45,984 bases of DNA, from positions 11,479 through 57,462 of the forward strand of contig CAJOJI010000012.1 in the NCBI GenBank assembly GCA_905234715.1, in the 5' to 3' direction. This document shows positions 1-8,485 of this stretch, in pieces. Position 1 is the first letter of the stretch. Every line of letters begins with the position of its first letter. The translations under genes and the position numbers were made by a program. Origin of the DNA: an uncultured Saccharofermentans sp. Its GTDB lineage: Bacteria; Bacillota; Clostridia; Saccharofermentanales; Saccharofermentanaceae. The notes beneath the pieces were generated by a model that made no database searches, was not told where the DNA came from, and was given only the letters and a program-made list of their open reading frames with translations.

Positions 1-2
1 GC

Positions 3-452
3 GATGCATATCACATCACATCACCCGCAGAAGACGGCTCAGGCGCAGGCATGGCAATGATCATCGCAATGAAGGAAGCAGGCATCAAGCCTTCCGACGT
101 TGACTACATCAACGCACACGGAACATCCACACACCACAACGATCTTTTCGAGACACGCGCAATGAAGTATGCGTTCAAGGAAGACATCAGAAATATCGCA
201 ATCAACTCCACAAAGTCCATGATCGGCCACGTATTGGGCGGTGCCGGCGGCGTTGAGCTCATCACATGCGTTAAGTCCATCCAGGACGGATTCGTTCATG
301 TAACAGCAGGCTCAAAGGAGAGCGAAGGTGAGATGGATCTCGATTACACATTCATCGAACCTAAGAACCGCAACATTGTTTATGCAATGACAAACAACCT
401 CGGATTCGGCGGACACAACGCTTCCATGATCGTTAAGAAGTTCGAGGACTAA
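3..452 (+). CDS. fabF: 3-oxoacyl-ACP synthase II, C-terminal part (5' end outside window)
   Basis: This condensing enzyme elongates acyl-ACP with malonyl-ACP in type II fatty acid synthesis in the cytoplasm. The frame is open from the window edge, so only about the last 150 residues are present. It reads DAYHITSP at the edge, followed by the thiolase-fold motifs NAHGTST (first catalytic His), STKSMIGH (Lys and second His), GGAGGVE and the C-terminal NNLGFGGHNAS. These match the FabF/KAS II signature. The active-site Cys would lie upstream of the window. The stop is followed 12 bases later by accB, which marks this as part of one fab-acc operon. The family assignment is secure; only the start is unseen. 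Confidence 0.95.
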   Translation, partial: DAYHITSPAEDGSGAGMAMIIAMKEAGIKPSDVDYINAHGTSTHHNDLFETRAMKYAFKEDIRNIAINSTKSMIGHVLGGAGGVELITCVKSIQDGFVHVTAGSKESEGEMDLDYTFIEPKNRNIVYAMTNNLGFGGHNASMIVKKFED

Positions 453-464
453 GGGAGAAATAAC

Positions 465-953
465 ATGGCAGACAAGAACCTCAAGACAGGTCTGACATTG
501 GAAGAGATGACAGCTCTCATCAAGGCTGTTTCCGAATCAAATCTCGACAGCTTTGATTACAAGGAAGGAGATTTCTCTTTATCTCTTCACGCATCAAAAG
601 GATTCGTTCAGCAGGTTTCCACACCCGCTATGAACGTTGCGTCAATGTCTGTTCCCGACATCTCACAGGCTATGGCTCAGGCAGCTGAGGCGGCAAGCGG
701 AGATGAGGACGATGACAATGCTTTCATCATCAAGTCACCTTTGGTAGGCACTTTCTATGCTGCTCCCGCACAGGACAGCGCTCCTTTCGTTAAGATCGGT
801 GACCGCGTAAAGAAGGGCCAGACACTTGCGATTGTCGAAGCAATGAAGATGATGAATGAGATCGAATCTGACTGCGACGGCGTTATTTCGGATATACTTG
901 TAGCAAACGGTGAGGCTGTTGAATTTGGTCAGCCTCTGTTCAAGATCAGCTGA
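465..953 (+). CDS. accB: Biotin carboxyl carrier protein of acetyl-CoA carboxylase
   Basis: The protein carries the biotin that shuttles carboxyl groups between AccC and the carboxyltransferase to make malonyl-CoA. It has 162 residues, normal for AccB. The N-terminal ~75 residues are variable, followed by an Ala/Gln/acid-rich linker (about 65-90). The C-terminal biotinyl domain starts at IKSPLVGTFY and contains EAMKMMNEI, in which Lys128 is the predicted biotinylated residue. The start ATG has the upstream site GGGAGAAATAAC. It sits between fabF and fabZ, a standard clostridial order that couples malonyl-CoA supply to elongation. Confidence 0.97.
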   Translation: MADKNLKTGLTLEEMTALIKAVSESNLDSFDYKEGDFSLSLHASKGFVQQVSTPAMNVASMSVPDISQAMAQAAEAASGDEDDDNAFIIKSPLVGTFYAAPAQDSAPFVKIGDRVKKGQTLAIVEAMKMMNEIESDCDGVISDILVANGEAVEFGQPLFKIS

Positions 954-973
954 TTATAAGGAGGCTTACGACA

Positions 974-1414
974 ATGGCTAATGCACTTAACACACAGGAG
1001 ATCATGAAGATCATCCCCCACAGACATCCTTTCCTTCTCATCGACAAGGTAGAGGATTATGTTCCGGGTGAGTATGCAATCGCTTATAAGAACTTCACAT
1101 ACGATGAGTATTTCTTCAGAGGACACTTCCCCGAAATGCCTATCGTTCCGGGTGTCATCACCGTTGAAGCTCTTGCACAGACAGGCGCTGTCGCAATCCT
1201 CTCAAGAGATGATTTCAAGGGTAAGATCGCAGTATTCGCAGGTATCGACAAGTGCAAGTTCAAGACTGCAGTCGTTCCCGGCGATACAGTAAGACTTGAG
1301 ACAAGAATCACAGCTGTTAAGGGACCTGTAGGTCTCGGCGAAGCAGTCGCAACAGTTAATGGCAAGGTTGCAGTACAGGCAACTCTTAAGTTCGCGATCC
1401 TCCAGTCAACATAA
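974..1414 (+). CDS. fabZ: 3-hydroxyacyl-ACP dehydratase FabZ
   Basis: FabZ dehydrates 3-hydroxyacyl-ACP to trans-2-enoyl-ACP in the fatty acid elongation cycle. The 146-residue length is typical. The hot-dog fold motifs are visible: IPHRHPFLLIDKV near the N-terminus, then FRGHFPEMPIVPG with catalytic His51, and GVITVEALAQ with catalytic Glu65. The 14-residue His-to-Glu spacing is the one expected for FabZ. The ribosome site AAGGAGG lies just upstream of the ATG. It is cotranscribed with accB and accC. Confidence 0.97.
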   Translation: MANALNTQEIMKIIPHRHPFLLIDKVEDYVPGEYAIAYKNFTYDEYFFRGHFPEMPIVPGVITVEALAQTGAVAILSRDDFKGKIAVFAGIDKCKFKTAVVPGDTVRLETRITAVKGPVGLGEAVATVNGKVAVQATLKFAILQST

Positions 1415-1433
1415 TATTCCGGAGCTAATTTAA

Positions 1434-2777
1434 ATGTTCAAGAAAGTCCTTATTGCCAACAGGGGCGAGATTGCTGTGCGCATAATCAGGGCGTGCCGCG
1501 AGATGGGTATCGAGACGGTTGCGGTATGTTCCGAGCCTGACAGAAACGCTCTTCACGCCATGCTTGCCGACCATACAATCTGTATCGGTCCTGCACAGTC
1601 TTCCGAGAGTTACTTAAACATCGGAAGGATCATCAGCGCCACGATCACATCCGGTGCCGACGCGATCCACCCGGGCTTCGGCTTCTTATCCGAAGATTCG
1701 AAGTTTGCAAGGATCTGCGAGAGATGCAATATCGCATTCATCGGTCCCACATCCGACATGATCGCAGCATCAGGCAACAAAGCACAGGCAAAGAAGACCA
1801 TGATGGATGCAGGCGTTCCCACTATTCCCGGAAGCGCCGTTGCAGTAAACACGGTCAAGGAAGGACTTGAGCTTGCCGACATCGCAACATATCCCGTCAT
1901 GATCAAAGCCTCACTCGGCGGCGGCGGAAAGGGCATGCGTGTTGCAAGAAGCAAAGATGTTTTCGAGCAGGCATTCTTAACGGCACAGACCGAAGCGAAG
2001 AACGCTTTCGGCGACGACATGATGTACATCGAGCATTATGTCGAGCACCCCAAGCACATCGAGGTTCAGATCCTTGCCGACAAGTTCGGCAACGTTGTTC
2101 ACTTGGGAGAGCGCGACTGCTCTATTCAGAGAAACCACCAGAAGCTCATTGAGGAGACACCCTGCGCAGCTTTGTCTGAAGAACTCAGAAAAGAGATCTG
2201 CGAAGCGGCAGTAAGAGCTGCAAAAGCAGTTAACTACGAGAATGCCGGTACGGTCGAGTTCCTCCTCGAACCTTCAGGAAAGTTCTATTTCATGGAAATG
2301 AATACGCGTATCCAGGTCGAGCACCCCATTACCGAATGGGTAACGGGCATCGATCTCATTAAGGAGCAGATAAGGATCGCAGCAGGCGAGCCTTTGAGCT
2401 TTACGCAGGATGATATTAAGATCACGGGCCACTCCATCGAAGTGCGCATCAACGCAGAAGATCCCGAGCACAAGTTCAGACCCTGTCCCGGCAAGATCGA
2501 GATGGCATACCTTCCGGGCGGCAAGGGTGTACGCGTGGACTCTGCAGTTTATTCAGGCCTTGAGATCCCGCCTTACTACGATTCAATGCTTGCTAAGTTA
2601 TCCGTATGGGCAAAGGACCGTGAAGAGGCCATCAGAAAAGCAAGAACGGCTTTGGGCGAAGTCATCATTACAGGCGTTAAGACCAACGTCGATTACCAGT
2701 ACGGCATATTGAGCGAACCCGATTTTATCGAGGGCAAGACCGATATCGATTTCATCGAAAAGCATTCGCATAAGTAA
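1434..2777 (+). CDS. accC: Biotin carboxylase subunit of acetyl-CoA carboxylase
   Basis: The enzyme uses ATP and bicarbonate to carboxylate the biotin on AccB. Its 447 residues match the family length. It starts with the Rossmann-like biotin carboxylase N-domain ([17 protein letters not shown]) and continues with the ATP-grasp domain, whose glycine-rich loop is [40 protein letters not shown]-type residues follow (here with RNHQK), then the [13 protein letters not shown] motif and the C-terminal domain with EVRINAEDP and YDSMLAKL. It lies 19 bases after fabZ and 8 bases before the fused carboxyltransferase, so all four activities are expressed together. Confidence 0.97.
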   Translation: [447 protein letters not shown]

Positions 2778-2785
2778 GGTTAACA

Positions 2786-4486
2786 ATGGAACTCAGATAT
2801 TTATTCAAGAAGACACAGACAGACGACATCGAACCTGAGAAGAAGGCAGCTTCCGAAGCTCCGCAGACACCTCAGGGCCTGTTTCAGAAATGCGATGCGT
2901 GCGGTCAGACGATATTCGCCGAAGAATTAAGAAAAGACCTGTTCGTATGCCCCACATGCGGCAACTATTTCCGTATGTTCGCATCCACCAGGATCGCCGA
3001 CATCATTGATAAGGGCACATTCGAAGAGTGGGATACCGACATCGGAGAGACCAACCCTTTGAACACTCCCGGTTACGAAGACAAGATCAGAAGACTTCAG
3101 GATAAGACCGAACTCGATGAGGCTATCGTTACGGGCAAGGGACTTATCAATGGCCATCCATCATGCATCGGCGTTATGGACTGTCGCTTCATGATGGCTT
3201 CCATGGGAAGCGTCGTCGGCGAGAAGATCACGCGCATGTTCGAGCGCGCAACAGATGAAGGACTTCCGGTAATCATCTTCACCGCATCAGGCGGCGCGAG
3301 AATGCAGGAGGGCATCGTATCCCTCATGCAGATGGCAAAGACATCCGCTGCCATCAAGAGACATTCCGACAAGGGCCTTCTTTACATAACAGTTCTCACT
3401 GACCCTACAACAGGCGGTGTTACTGCAAGCTTTGCAATGCTCGGAGACATCATCCTTGCTGAGCCCGGTGCACTCATCGGCTTTGCTGGTCCCCGTGTAA
3501 TCGAGCAGACGATAGGCCAGAAGCTTCCTGAAGGATTCCAGCGTTCCGAGTTTCTTCTCGAGCACGGTTTTGTTGATGCAGTTGTTGCTCGCAAGGGCAT
3601 GAAGAAGTATATAAGCAATATTCTGAAGCTCCACGAGAATAACGGCGAGTATTCTTTTGACGGCGTTAAGGCCAAGAAAAAGACTGCCCGCAAGAACAAG
3701 CTCTCTGCATGGGATAAGGTCATGATCTCCAGAGGCAAGGATCGTCCCGTAGCACAGGATTACATCAAGTCATTGTTCCCTGACTTTGTTGAGTTCCACG
3801 GCGACAGATTCGTTAAGGACGACCAGGCTATCATGGGCGGCATTGCAACATTTGCCGGCCGCGCAGTTACTGTCATTGCCGAGTCAAAAGGACACGATAC
3901 AAAGCAGAATGTCGAGCGCAATTTCGGCATGCCTTCACCTGACGGTTACCGCAAGGCATTGAGGCTCATGAAGCAGGCTGAGAAATTCGGCCGTCCCGTC
4001 ATCTGCCTCATCGACACTCCAGGCGCATACTGCGGTCTTGAAGCAGAAGAAAGAGGTCAGGGCGAGGCCATCGCAAGAAACCTCTACGAACTTTCATCTT
4101 TGAAGGTTCCGGTATTATCAATAATCATCAGCGAGGCAGGCTCCGGCGGAGCACTTGCACTCGGTGTATCCGATAAGGTATGGATGCTCGAGAATGCCAT
4201 CTATGCGATCCTCTCACCTGAGGGTTACGCAAGCATTCTCTGGAAGGATTCCAAGCGCGCACCCGAAGCTGCAGCAGAGATGAAGCTCACGGCAGAAGAC
4301 ATGCTCTCACTCGGCATCGTCGAGAAGGTCATAACAGAACCCGAAGAGCTTACTCATGCAAATCTCTCCGAAGTAACGGACCAGATCGCATCAGATCTTG
4401 CCGGCTTCATCAAGGACAACCTCGAGTTCGACGGCGACGCCCTCTGCGAAGAGCGATACAACAGATACCGTAAATATGGCGCGTAA
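2786..4486 (+). CDS. accDA: Fused acetyl-CoA carboxylase carboxyltransferase, beta (AccD) plus alpha (AccA)
   Basis: The protein transfers the carboxyl group from carboxybiotin to acetyl-CoA. One 566-residue frame contains both subunits that are normally separate. The N-terminal half is AccD, with a zinc ribbon of Cys36, Cys39, Cys55 and Cys58 and the crotonase-fold motif ASGGARMQEG. The C-terminal half, from about residue 305, is AccA: WDKVMISRGKDRP, VEFHGDRF, DTPGAYCG and EAGSGGALALG. A Lys-rich linker at about residues 290-303 (KAKKKTARKNK) joins them. The usual N-terminal helical stretch of free AccA is largely missing, as if trimmed at the fusion. There is no stop or frameshift at the junction. 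It is the last gene of the fab-acc run. Confidence 0.95.
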   Translation: MELRYLFKKTQTDDIEPEKKAASEAPQTPQGLFQKCDACGQTIFAEELRKDLFVCPTCGNYFRMFASTRIADIIDKGTFEEWDTDIGETNPLNTPGYEDKIRRLQDKTELDEAIVTGKGLINGHPSCIGVMDCRFMMASMGSVVGEKITRMFERATDEGLPVIIFTASGGARMQEGIVSLMQMAKTSAAIKRHSDKGLLYITVLTDPTTGGVTASFAMLGDIILAEPGALIGFAGPRVIEQTIGQKLPEGFQRSEFLLEHGFVDAVVARKGMKKYISNILKLHENNGEYSFDGVKAKKKTARKNKLSAWDKVMISRGKDRPVAQDYIKSLFPDFVEFHGDRFVKDDQAIMGGIATFAGRAVTVIAESKGHDTKQNVERNFGMPSPDGYRKALRLMKQAEKFGRPVICLIDTPGAYCGLEAEERGQGEAIARNLYELSSLKVPVLSIIISEAGSGGALALGVSDKVWMLENAIYAILSPEGYASILWKDSKRAPEAAAEMKLTAEDMLSLGIVEKVITEPEELTHANLSEVTDQIASDLAGFIKDNLEFDGDALCEERYNRYRKYGA

Positions 4487-4496
4487 GGACAGATCC
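4487..4496 (+). repeat. REP-like GGACAGATCC motif after accDA
   Basis: The ten bases GGACAGATCC directly follow the accDA stop and are followed by CCAT. The same ten bases occur on the opposite strand inside the near-palindrome at 35980-35996. I read both as degenerate copies of a dispersed extragenic element. The motif is short, so this is tentative. Confidence 0.3.
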
Positions 4497-4561
4497 CCAT
4501 TCTTTGATACCATTGTTGATGAACTGTTAAATAGATTGGGATTTAATTATCAATAAATTCT

Positions 4562-4822
4562 TTAACGTGAAATCCTGATAGCCTCATAAATTTGTAGTTG
4601 TCGCTCTATTTCGTTGCGAGTATTAAAGATATTCAAGTGCTCTTTTCCTTGGTCAGAATCTAAAAAGTATCGATGCTTACCGACTTGGATTACATTTTTC
4701 ATTTCTCCCCTGACTTTATATTTGATCAAAGTTGATTTAGGCAGCACCTCAAGTTGCTGTCTGCAGTAATTGATCTTTAACGCCAGATATTCTCTGGGAA
4801 TGTATCTGTTCAAGTAATCCAT
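4562..4822 (-). CDS. Short hypothetical protein, possibly a truncated gene
   Basis: I do not recognise a characterised family. The 86-residue product starts MDYLNRYIPREYLALKINY and continues with basic and aromatic residues (IKYKVRGEMKNVIQVGKHRYFLDS), ending in IERQLQIYEAIRISR. This pattern looks like a real soluble domain, not noise, and recalls N-terminal parts of longer uncharacterised clostridial proteins. The frame stays open upstream to 5089, but that stretch overlaps the GH3 gene and the repeat-rich promoter region and has no protein-like character, so I start at the ATG at 4822. No good ribosome site is visible. It may be a remnant of a longer gene. It is the only leftward gene in the first 24 kb. 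Confidence 0.4.
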   Translation of the reverse strand: MDYLNRYIPREYLALKINYCRQQLEVLPKSTLIKYKVRGEMKNVIQVGKHRYFLDSDQGKEHLNIFNTRNEIERQLQIYEAIRISR

Positions 4823-4844
4823 GCCGGGATTATAACTGCTTCCT

Positions 4845-4894
4845 TTGTCGGTTTTGTGTGAACAAATCCGACAAAACACGACAAAAACCGACAA
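4845..4894. repeat. Inverted repeat with helically phased CGACAAAA copies
   Basis: TTGTCGGTTTT (4845-4855) is perfectly complementary to AAAACCGACAA (4884-4894). Between and within them, CGACAA occurs three times at exactly 10-base intervals (4869, 4879, 4889), which puts all copies on one face of the helix. The block lies between the leftward short ORF and the GH3 gene. It could be a protein-binding site or a remnant of a mobile element. Confidence 0.5.
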
Positions 4895-4972
4895 GCCAAA
4901 ATCGCAGAAAAACACGGGATTTGAGAGTAAAGAAAAAATATTAACATGCGTGGAAGTTGACCCTTTCATTCG

Positions 4973-4989
4973 ATATACTTTGAGTATAT
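4973..4989 (+). promoter_or_regulatory. Dyad and candidate -10 region of the GH3 gene
   Basis: ATATAC and GTATAT form a perfect 6-base inverted repeat around a 5-base spacer. TATACT (4974-4979) inside it resembles a -10 box, but the sequence 17 bases upstream (TGGAAG) is a poor -35. The dyad lies 24 bases upstream of the GH3 start and could be a repressor site. This is inference from the sequence only. Confidence 0.3.
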
Positions 4990-5012
4990 TTGAATCGTAA
5001 AGGAGCCATGCC

Positions 5013-7307
5013 ATGAACATTAAAAAGTTCCTCAAGAATATGACCGTTGAAGACAAAGCCAGACTCCTTTGCGGAACATCGGATTTCACGATCGGAGGCT
5101 TTCAGTCTGCTGCAGGTTTCGTTCCTGAACTGAGCATGCAGGACGGCGGTACGGGCATAAATCACCAGCACTTTTTCCAGAGACTTTTCAGAGAGCCTCC
5201 CAAGGATGTTGATCCCAATGAAGGCATGCATGTTTTCTTCAATTTCTATGAGCCCGAAAAGCTTACGAAGAAAGAGAAAGCTATAAGGGAAAACATCTAT
5301 TCCACAATGACAGAGTACAAGGGCGGCATTGATGCTGCTCCGGGCTGTTATCCGCCGGGAATCCTTCTCGCTTCTACATGGGATCCGAAGACCGTTTACG
5401 ACACGGGTAAAGCATTGGGCATGGAAGCTGCTGTCTATCACGTCGGAGTTCTTCTTGGCACGCCTAACTGCAATATCCTAAGAGAGCCCGTTAACGGCAG
5501 ATTTTTTGAAGGTTATTCCGAAGATCCTTTCCTTGCGAAAAAGCTTGCACCCGAGATCTGCAAAGGCGTCGAGTCGCAAGGAATCGCATCTAACGTTAAG
5601 CATTTTGCGTGCAATAATCTTGAGATCAACAGAACCAATATAGACGAGCTGGTCAGCATGAGAGCTTTAAGGGAGATCTATCTTCCTGCTTTCGAAGCCT
5701 GCTGCAAAGTTGCGACAACTCTCATGACTTCCTACCCTAAAGTAAACGGAACGCACTGCCATGAGAACTCATGGCTCCTGAAAGACGTCTTGAGAAATGA
5801 GTGGGGATATAAGGGCGTTACCATGACCGACTGGGGCTCCTGCAAGGAACGTGCGGGAGATGCCGAAGCGGCAGGACAGGATCTGTTCATGCCGGGTCCG
5901 TTTGACCATTCTGATATCGTAAAGGCGGTCAAGGACGGAAGGCTGAAGATCAAGGATCTCGATAATGCGGCGCTCAGACTTCTCGAACTCATCGACAGGT
6001 TCGGTGATGTAAAAGCTCCGGACGGACTCACGGCAGGCAAGTATAAGAAGGCAGGCGACAAGGTTGCTTACAAGGCGGCATGCGAAGGCATCGTCATGCT
6101 GAAGAACAACGGAAATCTTCCTCTTAAGAAGACTTCAAAGGTCGTATTCTTCGGTCCTGACCATTTCCAGGATTCAGGCTGGGGAAGTGCTGAAGTCAAG
6201 ACCGACAGAACCACATTCATGTCCAAAGAGCTTGCAGATATTCTTGGTGAAAAGAATGTCCTTAAAGACGATATCGATACATTCAGAAAAGGCGCAACGG
6301 CAATCGTCATTGAGACATTAAATTCCGGAGAGAGCTCCGACAGGCCTGATCTTAAGATGAACAGGAAGACCGTGTCGCTCATAAAGAAGCTCGCTAAGAA
6401 CAAGGGCAAAGGCAAAATCTGTCTGATCCTTAACGTGCCCGGTCCTGCTGAACTTGAAGGCCTCGAAAACAGCATTGATTCCATTTTCGCAGTGTTCTAT
6501 CCGGGCATGATGGGCTCAAAGGCAATGGCTGATATCCTTGCAGGAACCGTCAATCCTTCAGGCGCATTGCCCTGCACATTCCCTGTCAGATATGAGGATA
6601 CGCCAGCATATCTTTGCTATCCGGATAATCTCACATGCAATTACGGCGAAGGAATCTATGTCGGTTACAGGGGATATCTCAAGCGCGGCATAAAGCCTCT
6701 TTATCCTTTCGGATACGGTCTGTCTTATTCGAAGTTCAACGCGGGCACGATCTCGGGAAAGCGGAAAGGCAGCAAGTTCAGCGTTGCGCTTACCGTTTCT
6801 AACAGCAGCAAGGTGGACGGCAAGGCTGTCGTTCAGCTCTATGTTTCCAAAACGAAGCCGAGAACGGCAAGGGCACCGCTCGAACTTATCGGATTTGCCA
6901 AGCCTTTGATCAAGGCAGGAAGTGATGCTGAAGTAACCATCTCTTTTGATAAGAACGATCTGGCTTATTTCGATGAGGAACTAAATAAATTCCTGGTTGA
7001 GGGCGGCAACTACGATCTTTTCGTAAGCCTTAAGGGATGCGAGGATCTGATCCCCGCAGGAAGCATATACATTGCCGACTGTTCGGAGGAACTTAAGTGC
7101 GGCCCTTTGTGGAAGCTCAATCAGATCATGCAGCATAAGGAGCTTACGGATGCGATCGCAAAAGACTGCGAAGCGCTGGGTTTCCCATACATGGGCTTTG
7201 CCGGAATGGCGAAATGGTATCCGCACCAGACGTTTGCAGAGACAGTGAAAACGCCTGAAATGTATAAGGAATTCCTTAAGGCAGCTGCGGAGTTCAGGGA
7301 GGAATAA
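5013..7307 (+). CDS. Glycoside hydrolase family 3 protein (beta-glucosidase-like)
   Basis: The product is a retaining exo-glycosidase of the GH3 type, probably cleaving beta-glucosides or related beta-linked sugars. It has 764 residues and no signal peptide, so it should act in the cytoplasm on imported oligosaccharides. The N-terminal barrel domain has GFSEDPFLA-like GYSEDPFLA, KHFACNNLEINR and VTMTDWGS, where Asp273 is the expected nucleophile. The second domain has VMLKNNGNLPLKK and ends with GSKAMADILAG and NPSGALPCTFP. The C-terminal Fn3-like domain starts around YPFGYGLSYSKF. An extension of about 65 residues after it is less usual. The ATG at 5013 follows AAAGGAGCC. It stands alone, and sugar specificity cannot be read from the sequence. 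Confidence 0.92.
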   Translation: MNIKKFLKNMTVEDKARLLCGTSDFTIGGFQSAAGFVPELSMQDGGTGINHQHFFQRLFREPPKDVDPNEGMHVFFNFYEPEKLTKKEKAIRENIYSTMTEYKGGIDAAPGCYPPGILLASTWDPKTVYDTGKALGMEAAVYHVGVLLGTPNCNILREPVNGRFFEGYSEDPFLAKKLAPEICKGVESQGIASNVKHFACNNLEINRTNIDELVSMRALREIYLPAFEACCKVATTLMTSYPKVNGTHCHENSWLLKDVLRNEWGYKGVTMTDWGSCKERAGDAEAAGQDLFMPGPFDHSDIVKAVKDGRLKIKDLDNAALRLLELIDRFGDVKAPDGLTAGKYKKAGDKVAYKAACEGIVMLKNNGNLPLKKTSKVVFFGPDHFQDSGWGSAEVKTDRTTFMSKELADILGEKNVLKDDIDTFRKGATAIVIETLNSGESSDRPDLKMNRKTVSLIKKLAKNKGKGKICLILNVPGPAELEGLENSIDSIFAVFYPGMMGSKAMADILAGTVNPSGALPCTFPVRYEDTPAYLCYPDNLTCNYGEGIYVGYRGYLKRGIKPLYPFGYGLSYSKFNAGTISGKRKGSKFSVALTVSNSSKVDGKAVVQLYVSKTKPRTARAPLELIGFAKPLIKAGSDAEVTISFDKNDLAYFDEELNKFLVEGGNYDLFVSLKGCEDLIPAGSIYIADCSEELKCGPLWKLNQIMQHKELTDAIAKDCEALGFPYMGFAGMAKWYPHQTFAETVKTPEMYKEFLKAAAEFREE

Positions 7308-7378
7308 ACCGCTCAATTTAGGCAATCCCGCTAAAATAGTGTATTATTATCACGACTTTAGGAGCGGGAGGCATTCTC

Positions 7379-8485
7379 ATGAGCGAATACGATTTTCTCA
7401 TTGTCGGCGCAGGCCTTTACGGTGCGACATTTGCGCGCCTTGCAACCGATGACGGATATAAGTGTCTTGTGATCGACAGAAGACCCAATGTTGCAGGCAA
7501 TGTTTATACAGAAGATGTTCACGGCATAAATGTTCATAAGTACGGCGCACATATTTTCCACACGAGCGACAAGGAAGTGTGGGAATTCGCCAATAAGTTC
7601 GCAGATTTCAACCGCTACACCAACATGGTCGTTGCCAACTACAAGGGCGAACTTTACTCAATGCCCTTCAACATGTATACGTTTAACAAGATGTGGGGCG
7701 TTGTAACTCCTGCAGAAGCAAGGGCAAAGCTCGATGAGCAGATTGCTCTGGGCAAAGTTGATGATCCCCAAAACCTTGAAGAACAGGCTATCTCCCTTAT
7801 CGGCCCTGATATCTACAACAAGCTCGTAAAGGGCTATACGGAGAAGCAGTGGGGCAGAAAAGCCACTGAGCTTCCGGCTTTCATCATTAAGAGACTTCCG
7901 GTAAGACTTACTTACGATAACAACTATTTCAATGACAATTACCAGGGCATTCCGATCGGCGGATACACCAAATGGATCGAGAACATGCTTGACGGAATTG
8001 AGGTTAGATTGGGCATAGATTTCCTCAAAGAGAGGGATTCTTTGGGAAATATTGCCTCGAAAATAATCTATACGGGAATGATAGATGAGTATTATAATTA
8101 CTCGTTGGGTAAACTCGAGTACAGAAGTCTGAGGTTTGAGACGGAGTATCTGCCTGATACTGACGACTTCCAGGGCAATGCGGTAGTTAACTATACCGAT
8201 GCCGAGACACCGTTCACGAGGATCTTGGAGCACAAGCATTTCGAGTTCGGAACCGGCAAGGGAACAGTTATCACACACGAATATCCTGCTGAGTGGAAAC
8301 CGGGCGATGAGCCTTATTATCCGCTCAATAACGACAGAAACAACGAGCTTTACAAAAAGTACGAAGAGCTTTCTGAGTCTGACGGCAACGTTATCTTCGG
8401 CGGAAGGCTCGGAAAATATAAATACTATGACATGGACGACACTATCGCCGCATGCATGCAAGACTACAAAAGGATAACTGAATGA
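7379..8485 (+). CDS. glf: UDP-galactopyranose mutase
   Basis: This flavoenzyme interconverts UDP-galactopyranose and UDP-galactofuranose, the donor for galactofuranose-containing surface polysaccharides. At 368 residues it has family length. It begins with an FAD-binding Rossmann motif, FLIVGAGLYGATFAR, with VIDRRPNVAGN closing the nucleotide site. HKYGAHIFHTSDKEVW and YTEKQWGRKATELP are characteristic Glf sequences. The ribosome site GGAGCGGGAGG is strong. The stop overlaps the start of the next lipoprotein gene by four bases (ATGA), suggesting translational coupling. Confidence 0.96.
   Translation: MSEYDFLIVGAGLYGATFARLATDDGYKCLVIDRRPNVAGNVYTEDVHGINVHKYGAHIFHTSDKEVWEFANKFADFNRYTNMVVANYKGELYSMPFNMYTFNKMWGVVTPAEARAKLDEQIALGKVDDPQNLEEQAISLIGPDIYNKLVKGYTEKQWGRKATELPAFIIKRLPVRLTYDNNYFNDNYQGIPIGGYTKWIENMLDGIEVRLGIDFLKERDSLGNIASKIIYTGMIDEYYNYSLGKLEYRSLRFETEYLPDTDDFQGNAVVNYTDAETPFTRILEHKHFEFGTGKGTVITHEYPAEWKPGDEPYYPLNNDRNNELYKKYEELSESDGNVIFGGRLGKYKYYDMDDTIAACMQDYKRITE

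Noticed and set aside
4823..5089. N-terminal extension of the leftward ORF
   Set aside because: It reads through the phased repeats and into the GH3 gene on the other strand and has no domain-like composition; the likely start is at 4822.
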